A stretch of DNA of 10,677 bases. It comes from Mariprofundaceae bacterium (GTDB taxonomy: Bacteria > Pseudomonadota > Zetaproteobacteria > Mariprofundales > Mariprofundaceae). The translations under genes were made by a program, and so were the position numbers. The stretch spans positions 1 to 10,677 of the forward strand of contig JAUZQT010000130.1 of the NCBI GenBank assembly GCA_030950825.1, written 5' to 3'. Positions 1 through 6,969 of this stretch are shown here, piece by piece; within the stretch, counting starts at the first letter, position 1, and each line of letters begins with the position of its first letter. The notes beneath the pieces are model-generated. The model was not told the origin of the DNA. It ran no database searches and saw nothing but the letters and a program-made list of their open reading frames with translations.

Positions 1-1
1 A

Positions 2-238
2 CAGATGTACCATAATGGGAGAGGCTTCACAAAAATGCGATTGCGCGCTTTAACGGCGATCCACAATTACGGCATTAAACATAGCGATGGTTCAACAGCT
101 GCATCACGTTTGTTTGGGCAAGATTTTCCCGACCCATTCACATGGCTTTTAGGGCAAGTTGGAGAGCTTCCTTTGCCGAGGAGGTCAAATAAGAGGCTTG
201 TCTGTAACCCATTGTTTTTACTGACTGTACCGTCTTAA
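2..238 (+). CDS. Transposase-like protein, C-terminal part (cut by window start)
   Basis: The reading frame is open to the left edge, so this is the last 78 or so codons of a longer gene; the first ATG in frame (base 5) is probably internal. The visible residues include HNGRGFTK, then RALTAIHNYGIKHSDGSTAASRLFGQ, FPDPFTWLL and a GELPLPRR tail. The pattern 'HN-[YF]-x(3)-DG-[ST]-TAA-x-R-[LF]FG ... PD-x-FxWLL ... LPxPR' is one I associate with the C-terminal region of a group of bacterial transposases (DUF6399-type); that link is from memory. The catalytic part lies outside the window, so activity cannot be judged. The gene points toward purB and ends 131 bases before its stop codon. A short unrelated protein is possible but less likely given the motif and the element-like sequence downstream. 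Confidence 0.55.
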   Translation, partial: QMYHNGRGFTKMRLRALTAIHNYGIKHSDGSTAASRLFGQDFPDPFTWLLGQVGELPLPRRSNKRLVCNPLFLLTVPS

Positions 239-242
239 AAGG

Positions 243-332
243 GAAGCCTTTGTTCGCAACGAATTCTTTACCAATCGACCGTATGCATGGCTACGACACT
301 CATGGTAAAAAATTCGTTGCAAACAAAACTTC
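243..332. repeat. Imperfect inverted repeat between transposase gene and element end
   Basis: Bases 252-273 are complementary to 303-324 at 20 of 22 positions; GTTCGCAACGAATTC faces GAATT/AAATTCGTTGC. The pairing continues outward (GAAGCCTTT against AAAACTTC) with one gap. The loop is about 29 bases and contains a small CGTA/TACG dyad. No run of T follows either arm, so it is not a standard intrinsic terminator for the transposase gene or for purB. A subterminal structure of the mobile element is the simplest reading. Confidence 0.7.
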
Positions 333-350
333 GGCGCGATCATCACGGCG

Positions 351-371
351 ATTCATGAATAATGCGGGTTA
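351..371 (+). repeat. Element-end sequence, copy 1 (TGAATAATGCGGGTTA)
   Basis: The 16-mer TGAATAATGCGGGTTA at 356-371 is repeated exactly and in the same orientation at 6902-6917. With five more upstream bases the match is 19 of 21, and both differences are transitions. Its last three bases (TTA) are the complement of the purB TAA stop codon. It is probably the terminal inverted repeat of the IS-like element; this is inferred from its position just beyond the transposase gene. Confidence 0.5.
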
Positions 372-1736
372 TATGGCTTTAGCTTGCTCAGCAGCATTGC
401 CTGTATAGCTGGCTGGCGTCATTGCCAATAATTGTTCTTTTGCAGTATCGGGGATATGCAGATCCATAATAAATACGCGCAGTGATTCTTGTGTAATACC
501 TTGCCCACGTGTTAATGCTTTTAATTGTTCATATGGGTTTTCGAGCCCATAACGACGCATCACTGTTTGTACAGCCTCACCCAATACTTCCCAAGTTGCA
601 TCAAGATCTTCATCCATACGCTTGCAGTTTGGTTCTAATTTAGAAATGCCTTTCAATGCAGATTCCAAAGCCAGCAAAGTATAACCTAGGCCGACACCCA
701 AGTTACGTAAGACCGTGGAATCGGTTAAATCGCGTTGCCAGCGTGAGATAGGAAGCTTTTCAGATAAATGGCGTAGCATGGCATTGGCAAGACCTAAGTT
801 TCCCTCGGCATTTTCAAAATCAATCGGATTCACTTTGTGCGGCATGGTGGAGGAGCCAACTTCTCCTGCAATCACCCGCTGTTTAAAATAACCAACAGAG
901 ATATAGCCCCACATATCACGACAAAAGTCGATCAGGATGGTGTTGAAACGCGCAACAATATCATTAAACTCTGCGATATAGTCATGGGGTTCGATTTGAA
1001 TGGTATACGGATTCCAAGTTAGACCAAGTGACTCGACAAAATTTTGAGCAATGACTTCCCACTTTAATTCTGGATAAGATGCCAAATGCGCATTGTAATT
1101 ACCAACGGCACCATTGATTTTCCCCAGCACCTCCGTTTGCTCCAGTTGTTTGATTTGGCGCTGCATACGATAAGCGACATTGGCCCATTCCTTACCCATC
1201 GTGGTCGGGCTGGCTGCCTGTCCATGCGTACGTGCCAATAATGGCTGCTCTGAAAGATCATGGGCACCAGTTTTGATGGCACCCAACATACGATTGAACA
1301 TTGGTAACATCACAGTATCGCGGGCTTCTTTGAGCATCAATGCGTAAGATAAGTTGTTAATATCTTCGGATGTACAGGCAAAGTGAAAGAACTCAGAAAT
1401 AATGGATAATTCTGCATGATCTGAGACTTGTTCTTTTAAAAAATATTCAACGGCTTTCACATCATGGTTGGTTGTTCGTTCAATATCTTTCACACGCTGT
1501 GCATCAGCTTCTGAGAAGTTGAGTATCATGTCATCTAGAAAACTTGTTGCTTGTGTTGAAAAAGCAGGGACTTCTTTCATGTCATTATTGTAGGATAACA
1601 TTTGCAACCAACGTATTTCAACTGTAAGCCTTGCTTTAATAAGACCGTGTTCGCTGAAAATAGGGCGCAAACTTGCAACTTTACTCGCATAGCGACCATC
1701 AAGCGGTGAAAGGGCTGAAATAGGCGATACTTGCAT
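369..1736 (-). CDS. purB: Adenylosuccinate lyase
   Basis: This enzyme catalyses two fumarate-releasing steps of purine synthesis: SAICAR to AICAR, and adenylosuccinate to AMP. It acts in the cytoplasm as a homotetramer. The protein is 455 residues, close to the roughly 456 of the E. coli type. Near the N-terminus is SPLDGRY (10-16), then the FHFACTSEDINN stretch (118-128). ARTHGQ places the general acid at H171. The fumarase/lyase superfamily signature GSSTMPHKVN (294-303) holds the catalytic-loop serine S295. I start at the ATG at 1736 (MQVSPIS) rather than an upstream ATG at 1799, because it matches family length and has GGGAG 8 bases upstream. The stop codon coincides with the end of the IS-like element. 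No T-rich terminator is visible beyond it. Confidence 0.97.
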   Translation of the reverse strand: MQVSPISALSPLDGRYASKVASLRPIFSEHGLIKARLTVEIRWLQMLSYNNDMKEVPAFSTQATSFLDDMILNFSEADAQRVKDIERTTNHDVKAVEYFLKEQVSDHAELSIISEFFHFACTSEDINNLSYALMLKEARDTVMLPMFNRMLGAIKTGAHDLSEQPLLARTHGQAASPTTMGKEWANVAYRMQRQIKQLEQTEVLGKINGAVGNYNAHLASYPELKWEVIAQNFVESLGLTWNPYTIQIEPHDYIAEFNDIVARFNTILIDFCRDMWGYISVGYFKQRVIAGEVGSSTMPHKVNPIDFENAEGNLGLANAMLRHLSEKLPISRWQRDLTDSTVLRNLGVGLGYTLLALESALKGISKLEPNCKRMDEDLDATWEVLGEAVQTVMRRYGLENPYEQLKALTRGQGITQESLRVFIMDLHIPDTAKEQLLAMTPASYTGNAAEQAKAI

Positions 1737-1776
1737 GTTTTTTACTCCCAAACTCTTGCATAATTGAATAGTGATC

Positions 1777-1801
1777 AAGTGTATATTGGATGTGTACACT
1801 T
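1777..1801. promoter_or_regulatory. Dyad upstream of purB, possible operator
   Basis: AAGTGTA (1777-1783) and TACACTT (1795-1801) form a perfect 7-bp inverted repeat around 11 bases, ending 40 bases before the purB start. It does not resemble the E. coli PurR box. A regulator-binding site is only an inference; no convincing -35/-10 pair could be placed beside it. Confidence 0.3.
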
Positions 1802-1888
1802 AAAATTTCTGCGAAAGGTACACGCATATGACTTGATTTCCAGTTGGATGCAGGTGATGATAGCTTGCTCAGGGGAATTAATTTAATT

Positions 1889-1915
1889 TTAACATAAAAT
1901 AAATGAACCGATAAT
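1889..1915 (+). promoter_or_regulatory. Possible sigma-70 promoter for the cytochrome gene
   Basis: TTAACA (1889-1894) and GATAAT (1910-1915) resemble -35 and -10 boxes, but the 15-base spacer is short. They lie in an AT-rich stretch of the 302-base purB/cytochrome spacer, about 120 bases before the cytochrome start. The rest of that spacer holds a TGATA-N8-TATCA dyad (1929-1946), a small ORF with a good ribosome site (1987), and no other gene I can support. Confidence 0.25.
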
Positions 1916-2038
1916 GCTTTTTAGGCTGTGATAACGATGTCTATCATGGGGTAAAAAAGCTTTATAGGCGTTGGAGAGGGGACTCAATGCACTTGCAGGG
2001 TTCTCATCTTAACCTTAAAGTGCGTGAGGGGGTTGTTT

Positions 2039-2443
2039 ATGCGAATACCAAACATGATGGTTGTAATATTAGCGTTATTTTTTTCATCGACTGCTTTTGC
2101 AGAAGACGTCCAAGCAGTAGGGGCTGAAGCTCAAGTAAGCACCATGGAACCCAGTATTGAGCGGGGAAAAATGATTTTTGATACTGTGTGTATTCATTGT
2201 CATCATACAGATAGCAAAGTCGGATCAACAGGTTGCCCCGGTTTGAAAGGAGTTCTTGGTCGGCATGATGAAGTTTGGCTGGATAAATGGCTTTTAGCAC
2301 CTGAAGAGTTTTCTAAAATCGATGTCAAAGCCAAAGCCGTGGTGGATGGAAACCCTTACGGTTTGGTTATGCCTATCCTGCCCGAAATGCAAGATAAGCA
2401 AAATCGAAAAGATATGATTGAGTTCCTAAAAACGTTAAAATAA
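2039..2443 (+). CDS. Secreted monohaem class I cytochrome c
   Basis: This is a 134-residue precursor of a small periplasmic electron carrier. Residues 1-21 are a signal peptide: basic start, hydrophobic core MMVVILALFF, and an AFA/ED cleavage site. The mature part has one haem site CIHCH (51-55), followed by a second histidine, and ends in a helix typical of the fold (IEFLKTLK). M111 in VMP is the likely distal haem ligand. An extra cysteine, C66 in GCPG, follows the haem site. I chose ATG 2039 because GAGGGGG lies 6 bases upstream and the signal peptide starts cleanly; a GTG at 2024 is in frame but lacks support. It is transcribed alone, divergent from purB, and ends at a strong terminator. 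The redox partner cannot be told from the sequence. Confidence 0.88.
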   Translation: MRIPNMMVVILALFFSSTAFAEDVQAVGAEAQVSTMEPSIERGKMIFDTVCIHCHHTDSKVGSTGCPGLKGVLGRHDEVWLDKWLLAPEEFSKIDVKAKAVVDGNPYGLVMPILPEMQDKQNRKDMIEFLKTLK

Positions 2444-2485
2444 AACGTGGTGGTAAGCTAAATACTTGCCATACTTATGAGTGGC

Positions 2486-2527
2486 AAAAAAAGGCCAGTG
2501 TCGCTTTTGCGAACACTGGCTTTTTTT
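2486..2527. terminator. Bidirectional intrinsic terminator
   Basis: The stem GCCAGTGT (2494-2501) pairs with ACACTGGC (2513-2520). Its inner CGC-TTTT-GCG hairpin closes the loop, with a single bulged A. Seven T follow (2521-2527) and seven A precede (2486-2492), so it works in both directions. It separates the converging cytochrome and gatCAB units and lies 39 bases beyond the gatB stop. A weaker TTGCCA/TGGCAA hairpin (2466-2487) sits just before it. Confidence 0.9.
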
Positions 2528-2566
2528 GTGCCGTTCATCAGCAGGATGCTTTTAATAAGCTGGAAC

Positions 2567-4000
2567 TTAGCCTTGAAGCAGCTCTTTTAAACGTTGGTTT
2601 ACCATGCCCGGGTTGGCTTTTCCTTTTGAAGCTTTCATCACTTGCCCTACAAAGAAACCAAACAGCTTGTCTTTACCGCTACGATAGGCCTCCACTTGCC
2701 CTTGATTGGCAGCCATAATGTCTAGAATCATGGCATCAATCGCACCCGTATCAGAGACTTGCTTGAGCCCTTTTTCCTCGATGATGGTATCGGCACTTAT
2801 ACCAGAATTCATCATCGCATCCAGTACATCTTTAGCGATTTTACCAGAAATAGTATTGTCAGCCATGCGATCCATCAGCTTTCCAAACGCTTCTGGAGAG
2901 ATGGGGGCGTTTGCAATATCGCTTCCCATTTCTTTCAGTCGACCCAATAGCTCATTGGCCATCCAGTTTGCGCAACGTTTGGGATCAGATGGGTGTGTGG
3001 CCACCAATGTCTCATACCAATCAGACAGTTCTCGTGTTTGGGTTAATACATCAGCATCATAAGCCGATAATCCAAATTCTGCTTCAAAGCGTGCGCGCAG
3101 TTGGTGTGGAAGTTCTGGCAAGCCTGCTTTGAGATTATCGACTTCAAGTTGTGAAACACGCAAGGGTGGTAAGTCAGGCTCTGGAAAATAGCGGTAATCA
3201 TTGGCCTCTTCCTTGCTTCGCATGGAGCGCGATTCACTTTTTACGGAATCCCATAATCGTGACTCCTGAACCACTTTCCCACCATCTTCAATCACTTCAA
3301 TTTGACGCATCACTTCATAATCAATCGCTTGTTTGATAAAACGGAAGGAGTTCATATTTTTCATTTCAGTACGTGTACCCAATGCTTCGCCTGGGCGACG
3401 CACTGATACATTGGCATCACAACGAAACTGACCTTTTTCCATGTCTGCGCCAGAAACACCCAAGAAACGAATCAATTGATGCAGATTTTTCAAATAGGCA
3501 ATAGCTTCATCCGCAGTACGCATATCAGGCTCGGAAACAATTTCCATCAATGGAATGCCTGAACGATTGAGATCAATATGAGAGACTGCTTCCAATCCTT
3601 CATGCATGGATTTCCCTGCATCTTCTTCCATGTGAATACGGGTAATACCAATGCGGCGATCACCACGCTCTTTAGTGGTAATGTCCATATGACCGTGCTC
3701 AACCAAGGGAATGGTGAATTGACTGATCTGATAGCCTTTGGGTAAATCAGGGTAGAAATAATTTTTGCGGTCAAACTTGGACTCAAGATTGATTTCAGCA
3801 TCAATAGCAAGGCCTGTAAGAATGGTTTTATCCACAGCCAGTGTGTTCAATACTGGTAGCTGACCTGGCATCCCCAAACAAACGGGGCACGTTTGAGTAT
3901 TGGGCTCTGCCCCAAAGACTGTGGAGCAACCACAAAATGCTTTGGTATCTGTATTAATTTGACAGTGAACTTCTAGTCCTATAACGACTTCCCAGCTCAT
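2567..4000 (-). CDS. gatB: Asp-tRNA(Asn)/Glu-tRNA(Gln) amidotransferase subunit B
   Basis: GatB binds the mischarged tRNA, phosphorylates its glutamyl or aspartyl group with ATP, and receives ammonia from GatA to give Gln-tRNA(Gln) or Asn-tRNA(Asn). The 477-residue length is normal for the family. WEVVIGLEVH opens the kinase-like cradle domain. C23, C25, C38 and C41 (CGC ... CPVC) form the expected zinc site. FDRKNYFYPDLPKGYQISQ is the conserved core, and FRCDANVSVR follows at about 190-200. The C-terminal YqeY-like tRNA-binding tail ends in PGMVNQRLKELL. The ATG overlaps the gatA stop (ATGA), with GGGAGGTG upstream inside gatA, indicating translational coupling. It is the last gene of gatCAB. 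Confidence 0.97.
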   Translation of the reverse strand: MSWEVVIGLEVHCQINTDTKAFCGCSTVFGAEPNTQTCPVCLGMPGQLPVLNTLAVDKTILTGLAIDAEINLESKFDRKNYFYPDLPKGYQISQFTIPLVEHGHMDITTKERGDRRIGITRIHMEEDAGKSMHEGLEAVSHIDLNRSGIPLMEIVSEPDMRTADEAIAYLKNLHQLIRFLGVSGADMEKGQFRCDANVSVRRPGEALGTRTEMKNMNSFRFIKQAIDYEVMRQIEVIEDGGKVVQESRLWDSVKSESRSMRSKEEANDYRYFPEPDLPPLRVSQLEVDNLKAGLPELPHQLRARFEAEFGLSAYDADVLTQTRELSDWYETLVATHPSDPKRCANWMANELLGRLKEMGSDIANAPISPEAFGKLMDRMADNTISGKIAKDVLDAMMNSGISADTIIEEKGLKQVSDTGAIDAMILDIMAANQGQVEAYRSGKDKLFGFFVGQVMKASKGKANPGMVNQRLKELLQG

Positions 4001-5490
4001 GTTTCACCTCCCGATGGTTGATCAAAGGCTTGCGGCGTTTTATTGTACCAATGGCTTGTAGCTTCATAAGCAGAGGCTGCTCCAAGTAATACATCCTCAC
4101 GCCAAGCTGGCGCAATCCACTGTAGGCCAACGGGCAAATCATGGGCAAAACCACAAGGTTGCGATAGGCCTGGAAGGCCTGCCAAGTTGACTGCGATGGT
4201 ATAAATATCGGATAAATACATGGTCAGAGGGTCATCTGTTTTTTCACCCAGTTTAAAGGCGGTGATGGGGCTTGTTGGTGTGGCAATAATATCGACACTT
4301 TCAAATGCTGTGAGAAAATCTTGCTGAATCATGGTGCGTACTTGCTGTGCTTTTAAATAGTAGGCATCGTAGTAACCTGATGATAGCGCAAAGGCACCTG
4401 TTAAAATACGGCGTTTTACCTCGCTTCCAAAGCCTTCATCTCGTGAGCGTGTGTACATATCCAATAGATCTTCTGGATTGTCACAGCGATGACCAAAACG
4501 CACAGCGTCATAACGTGATAAATTCGCAGAGGCTTCTGATGGTGCAATGACATAATAAGCCGCAACTGCAAGGTTAGTATTGGGCAATGAAATATCTACC
4601 AATTCAGCGCCCAAGGCTTCACATTGTTTGAGGGCAGCTTCAACTTGAACGCGAACATCTGCATCCATGCCTTCCACAAAGTATTCTTTGGGAACGCCAA
4701 TACGCATGCCTTTCATGTCTTTTTGATCACATACGGCTAGCCAATCCGCTTGAGATTGAGGTCCAGGCGCATCGGCAACAGATGTAGCGTCACCCGAATC
4801 ATGGCCTGCAATAGCAGCAGTAATCATCGCCGCATCTTTGACCGTACGTGTCATCGGCCCTGCTTGATCCAAAGATGATGCAAAGGCGATAATACCACGG
4901 CGTGAAACACGACCATAGGTAGGTTTCAAGCCTGTTATGCCAGTAAGTGATGCAGGCTGGCGAATGGAGCCACCTGTATCCGTGCCCAGTGCGGCGGGCG
5001 TAAGTGCTGCCGCAACAGCAACAGCAGATCCACCCGATGAGCCTCCTGGAATGCAATCGGTATTCCAAGGGTTGCGACAAAGACCAAATGCCGATGTTTC
5101 ATTGGATGAACCCATGGCAAATTCATCCATATTGGTTTTGCCAACCAATACTGCGCCAGCTTCTTTGAGCTTGGTGATCACATGTGCATCGTAAGGTGCA
5201 TGGAAGTCTTTTAATATATTGGAGCAGCATTGCGTTGGGCCATGTTGTGTGCAGAAAATATCTTTTATGGCAATGGGTAGCCCTTCTAAGGCACGCGCAC
5301 CGTGTTCTGCACGGTATTTATCGGATGCTTCGGCTTGAGCCAAAACGTGTGCGGAATCAATGTGCACAAATGCATTCAGTGTATCATTGTATGCAGCAAT
5401 GCGATTCAAGTAGAGCTGTGCGACTTCCACAGCCGTAGTTTCGGCATTGTTTAAGCGTTCTTGGATATGGGATAAAGAGCTAAATGGCAT
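3997..5490 (-). CDS. gatA: Asp-tRNA(Asn)/Glu-tRNA(Gln) amidotransferase subunit A
   Basis: GatA is the amidase subunit; it hydrolyses glutamine and sends ammonia to GatB. The protein has 497 residues and belongs to the amidase-signature family. The Ser-cisSer-Lys triad is intact: K76 in LPIAIKD, S151 in PGGSSGGS and S175 in GTDTGGSIRQPA. These sit three residues before the positions I recall for S. aureus GatA (K79, S154, S178). The glycine/serine-rich signature and the LTGITGLKPTYGRVSRRG stretch follow in the usual order. The ATG shares one base with the gatC stop (TAATG), and the stop overlaps gatB, so all three subunits are likely made in step. Confidence 0.97.
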   Translation of the reverse strand: MPFSSLSHIQERLNNAETTAVEVAQLYLNRIAAYNDTLNAFVHIDSAHVLAQAEASDKYRAEHGARALEGLPIAIKDIFCTQHGPTQCCSNILKDFHAPYDAHVITKLKEAGAVLVGKTNMDEFAMGSSNETSAFGLCRNPWNTDCIPGGSSGGSAVAVAAALTPAALGTDTGGSIRQPASLTGITGLKPTYGRVSRRGIIAFASSLDQAGPMTRTVKDAAMITAAIAGHDSGDATSVADAPGPQSQADWLAVCDQKDMKGMRIGVPKEYFVEGMDADVRVQVEAALKQCEALGAELVDISLPNTNLAVAAYYVIAPSEASANLSRYDAVRFGHRCDNPEDLLDMYTRSRDEGFGSEVKRRILTGAFALSSGYYDAYYLKAQQVRTMIQQDFLTAFESVDIIATPTSPITAFKLGEKTDDPLTMYLSDIYTIAVNLAGLPGLSQPCGFAHDLPVGLQWIAPAWREDVLLGAASAYEATSHWYNKTPQAFDQPSGGET

Positions 5491-5768
5491 TATTCGATCA
5501 CCTTCGGTACGACATAGAGTCCTGCTTCTGTTTTTGGAGCTACTGCCTGCAATGCATCGCGATGATTACCATTGGTGACAATATTAGCGCGTAATGGCAT
5601 GGCTGCATCATGAGGGTGGGCGGTTGGTACAATGCCATCCGTGTTTACGGCAGCAAGCTGATCAACATAGCCAAGAATCTCACTGAGTTGCGGCCCAAGT
5701 TCGGTGGCTTCATCATCAGTCAGGCGAATGCGAGCCAGCATTGCGACTTTTTGAACATCAATATCCAT
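5490..5768 (-). CDS. gatC: Asp-tRNA(Asn)/Glu-tRNA(Gln) amidotransferase subunit C
   Basis: GatC is the small subunit that wraps around GatA and stabilises the GatA-GatB complex. The 92 residues starting MDIDVQKVAMLARI match the usual length and N-terminus. The body shows the family pattern: LxDxE ... LxxILxYVDQL at about 15-40, VxPTAHP-H near 50, and a C-terminal VPKVIE. I start at ATG 5768, which has GAGGT 8 bases upstream. The frame runs 30 codons further up, but that extension is unlike GatC and lies in the divergent spacer. It is the first gene of the gatCAB operon. An operon of this kind usually means that the cell lacks GlnRS, AsnRS or both. Confidence 0.95.
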   Translation of the reverse strand: MDIDVQKVAMLARIRLTDDEATELGPQLSEILGYVDQLAAVNTDGIVPTAHPHDAAMPLRANIVTNGNHRDALQAVAPKTEAGLYVVPKVIE

Positions 5769-6006
5769 GTTCTGATACCTCGATTGTTTCGTGGAAATAT
5801 GAGATATGGTGTTTTTGGGTTCAAATTGTATCATGACATTGAACAGCACCACATTCATTAATGGGGGAAAGTATAACGTTTGTTCGATTTTATCGCTACT
5901 TTGTTGGGAGTATGTAACTATTCAGCTCGCTATTGATTTTATCCGATATATCCATTGTGCTCGACAAACCCTTGGCACTTCCATCATGGCAATACATAAT
6001 CCCAGC

Positions 6007-6807
6007 ATGAAAATTATCACAGCCAACCTCAATGGTATTCGTGCCGCAACGCGCAAAGGCTTCTGGCCTTGGTTTTTAGAACAGCAAGCCGACATCCTTT
6101 GCATGCAAGAGTTGAAAGCCCATGCCCATCAAATCCCTGAAGAAGCCAAGCCTGAGGGCTACCACCATGCTTATCACTTTGCGGAAAAAGCAGGCTATTC
6201 TGGTGTTGCGCTGTATTCACGTAAAAAACCAGATGCTGTACATATTGGCCTAAGCAAGGTTGATCCAACTGTAGACTGGTCCGATATGGATGCGGAAGGC
6301 CGCTTTATTCAGGTGGATTTTGGAAAACTATCGGTCATGAGTGCTTATTTTCCTTCTGGTTCAAGTTCAGATGAACGCCAAGCATTTAAAATGACATTTT
6401 TAGAACGTTTTTCACCGTTTATCAGCCGCTTAAAACAGCAAGGGCGCGAAATTATTCTATGCGGCGACATCAATATTGCACACAATAATATTGATATAAA
6501 AAATTGGCGCGGAAATAGAAAAAACTCTGGTTTTTTGCCTGAAGAACGTGCTTGGATGGATGATCTACTAGAACATCAAGGCTTTGTTGATGCATTCCGC
6601 ACACTTTACCCTGAAAAAGAGCAATATTCTTGGTGGTCAAACCGTGGTAAAGCACGTGCAAACAATGTCGGGTGGCGCATTGACTATCATATAGCCACAC
6701 CAGAAACTGCGAAACGATTTACACATATTGATGTGTATACCGAACACTGGTTTTCCGATCATGCGCCTGTTATTGCCACACTCTCAGAATATTCAACGAT
6801 ATCATAG
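6007..6807 (+). CDS. xthA: Exodeoxyribonuclease III
   Basis: ExoIII is the main AP endonuclease and 3'-phosphodiesterase of base-excision repair. It cleaves at abasic sites and cleans oxidised 3' ends. The 266 residues form a single endonuclease/exonuclease/phosphatase domain. Metal and catalytic residues are visible: N7 (TANLNGIR), E35 (MQELK), Y114 (SAYFPSG), D154 and N156 (CGDINIAH), D226 (WRIDYH), and D251 and H252 (FSDHAP). The start MKIITANLNGIR fits the family exactly. An in-frame ATG at 5986 (MAIHNPS...) would add seven residues. Neither start has a clear Shine-Dalgarno site, so the start is less certain than the identity. The 238-base spacer shared with gatC must hold both promoters, but I could not place a convincing one. 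yaaA follows on the same strand. Confidence 0.96.
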   Translation: MKIITANLNGIRAATRKGFWPWFLEQQADILCMQELKAHAHQIPEEAKPEGYHHAYHFAEKAGYSGVALYSRKKPDAVHIGLSKVDPTVDWSDMDAEGRFIQVDFGKLSVMSAYFPSGSSSDERQAFKMTFLERFSPFISRLKQQGREIILCGDINIAHNNIDIKNWRGNRKNSGFLPEERAWMDDLLEHQGFVDAFRTLYPEKEQYSWWSNRGKARANNVGWRIDYHIATPETAKRFTHIDVYTEHWFSDHAPVIATLSEYSTIS

Positions 6808-6831
6808 GCATGCTCACGGATAACCAGAGAA

Positions 6832-6846
6832 TACTCGTTGCGAGTA
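6832..6846. repeat. Short perfect hairpin after xthA
   Basis: TACTCG and CGAGTA form a perfect 6-bp stem with a TTG loop, 25 bases beyond the xthA stop. No T run follows, so termination is doubtful. Confidence 0.5.
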
Positions 6847-6859
6847 ACGGAGAAAGTAA

Positions 6860-6893
6860 GGCGCCTGCCTGTGCGAAAACGCAGGCAGGTGCC
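6860..6893. repeat. GC-rich stem-loop between xthA and yaaA
   Basis: CCTGCC pairs with GGCAGG. Inside it TGCG-AAAA-CGCA closes the loop, with a two-base TG bulge on the 5' side. Outside it GGCG faces TGCC with one G-T pair. The stem is strong but is followed by AGTATTTGTG rather than a U-run. It may weaken read-through from xthA into yaaA, or it may belong to the element-end sequence 3 bases further on. Confidence 0.6.
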
Positions 6894-6896
6894 AGT

Positions 6897-6917
6897 ATTT
6901 GTGAATAATGCGGGTTA
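6897..6917 (+). repeat. Element-end sequence, copy 2 (TGAATAATGCGGGTTA)
   Basis: This is the second copy of the sequence at 351-371 (16 bases exact, 19 of 21 overall), in the same orientation. No transposase and no opposing copy is visible nearby, so it looks like a solo end or the scar of an earlier element. It lies 52 bases before the yaaA start and could affect yaaA expression. Confidence 0.5.
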
Positions 6918-6969
6918 AGGGTTGCGAAAGAAACTTGCACCAATAAATAAAGAAAAGCATTATCGCAGC

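Larger units (their letters stand above)
1..371 (+). mobile_element. Right end of an insertion-sequence-like element (partial)
   Basis: This region combines a transposase C-terminus (to 238), a long imperfect inverted repeat (243-332) and a 21-base terminal sequence (351-371) that recurs at 6897-6917 with two mismatches. I infer that the element's outer boundary is at or very near 371, where purB begins. The left end and any target-site duplication are outside the window, so the IS family cannot be assigned. Confidence 0.45.

Noticed and set aside
1737..1799. Longer purB start at 1799.
   Set aside because: It would add 21 residues not found in the family and cross the upstream dyad; ATG 1736 has a good ribosome site and family-like length.
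378..1872. The 12-mer TAGCTTGCTCAG occurs near the end of purB and again upstream of it.
   Set aside because: Several 12-base repeats are expected by chance in a window of this size, and the flanking bases do not match; not treated as a duplication.
2706..5438. Several plus-strand frames of 60-120 codons inside gatB and gatA.
   Set aside because: They are antisense shadows of two intact, strongly conserved genes and carry no motifs of their own.
5806..6006. Upstream extension of the xthA frame (about 67 codons from an ATG at 5806).
   Set aside because: It lies in the divergent promoter region, overlaps the gatC leader, and has no likeness to ExoIII, whose conserved start is at 6007.
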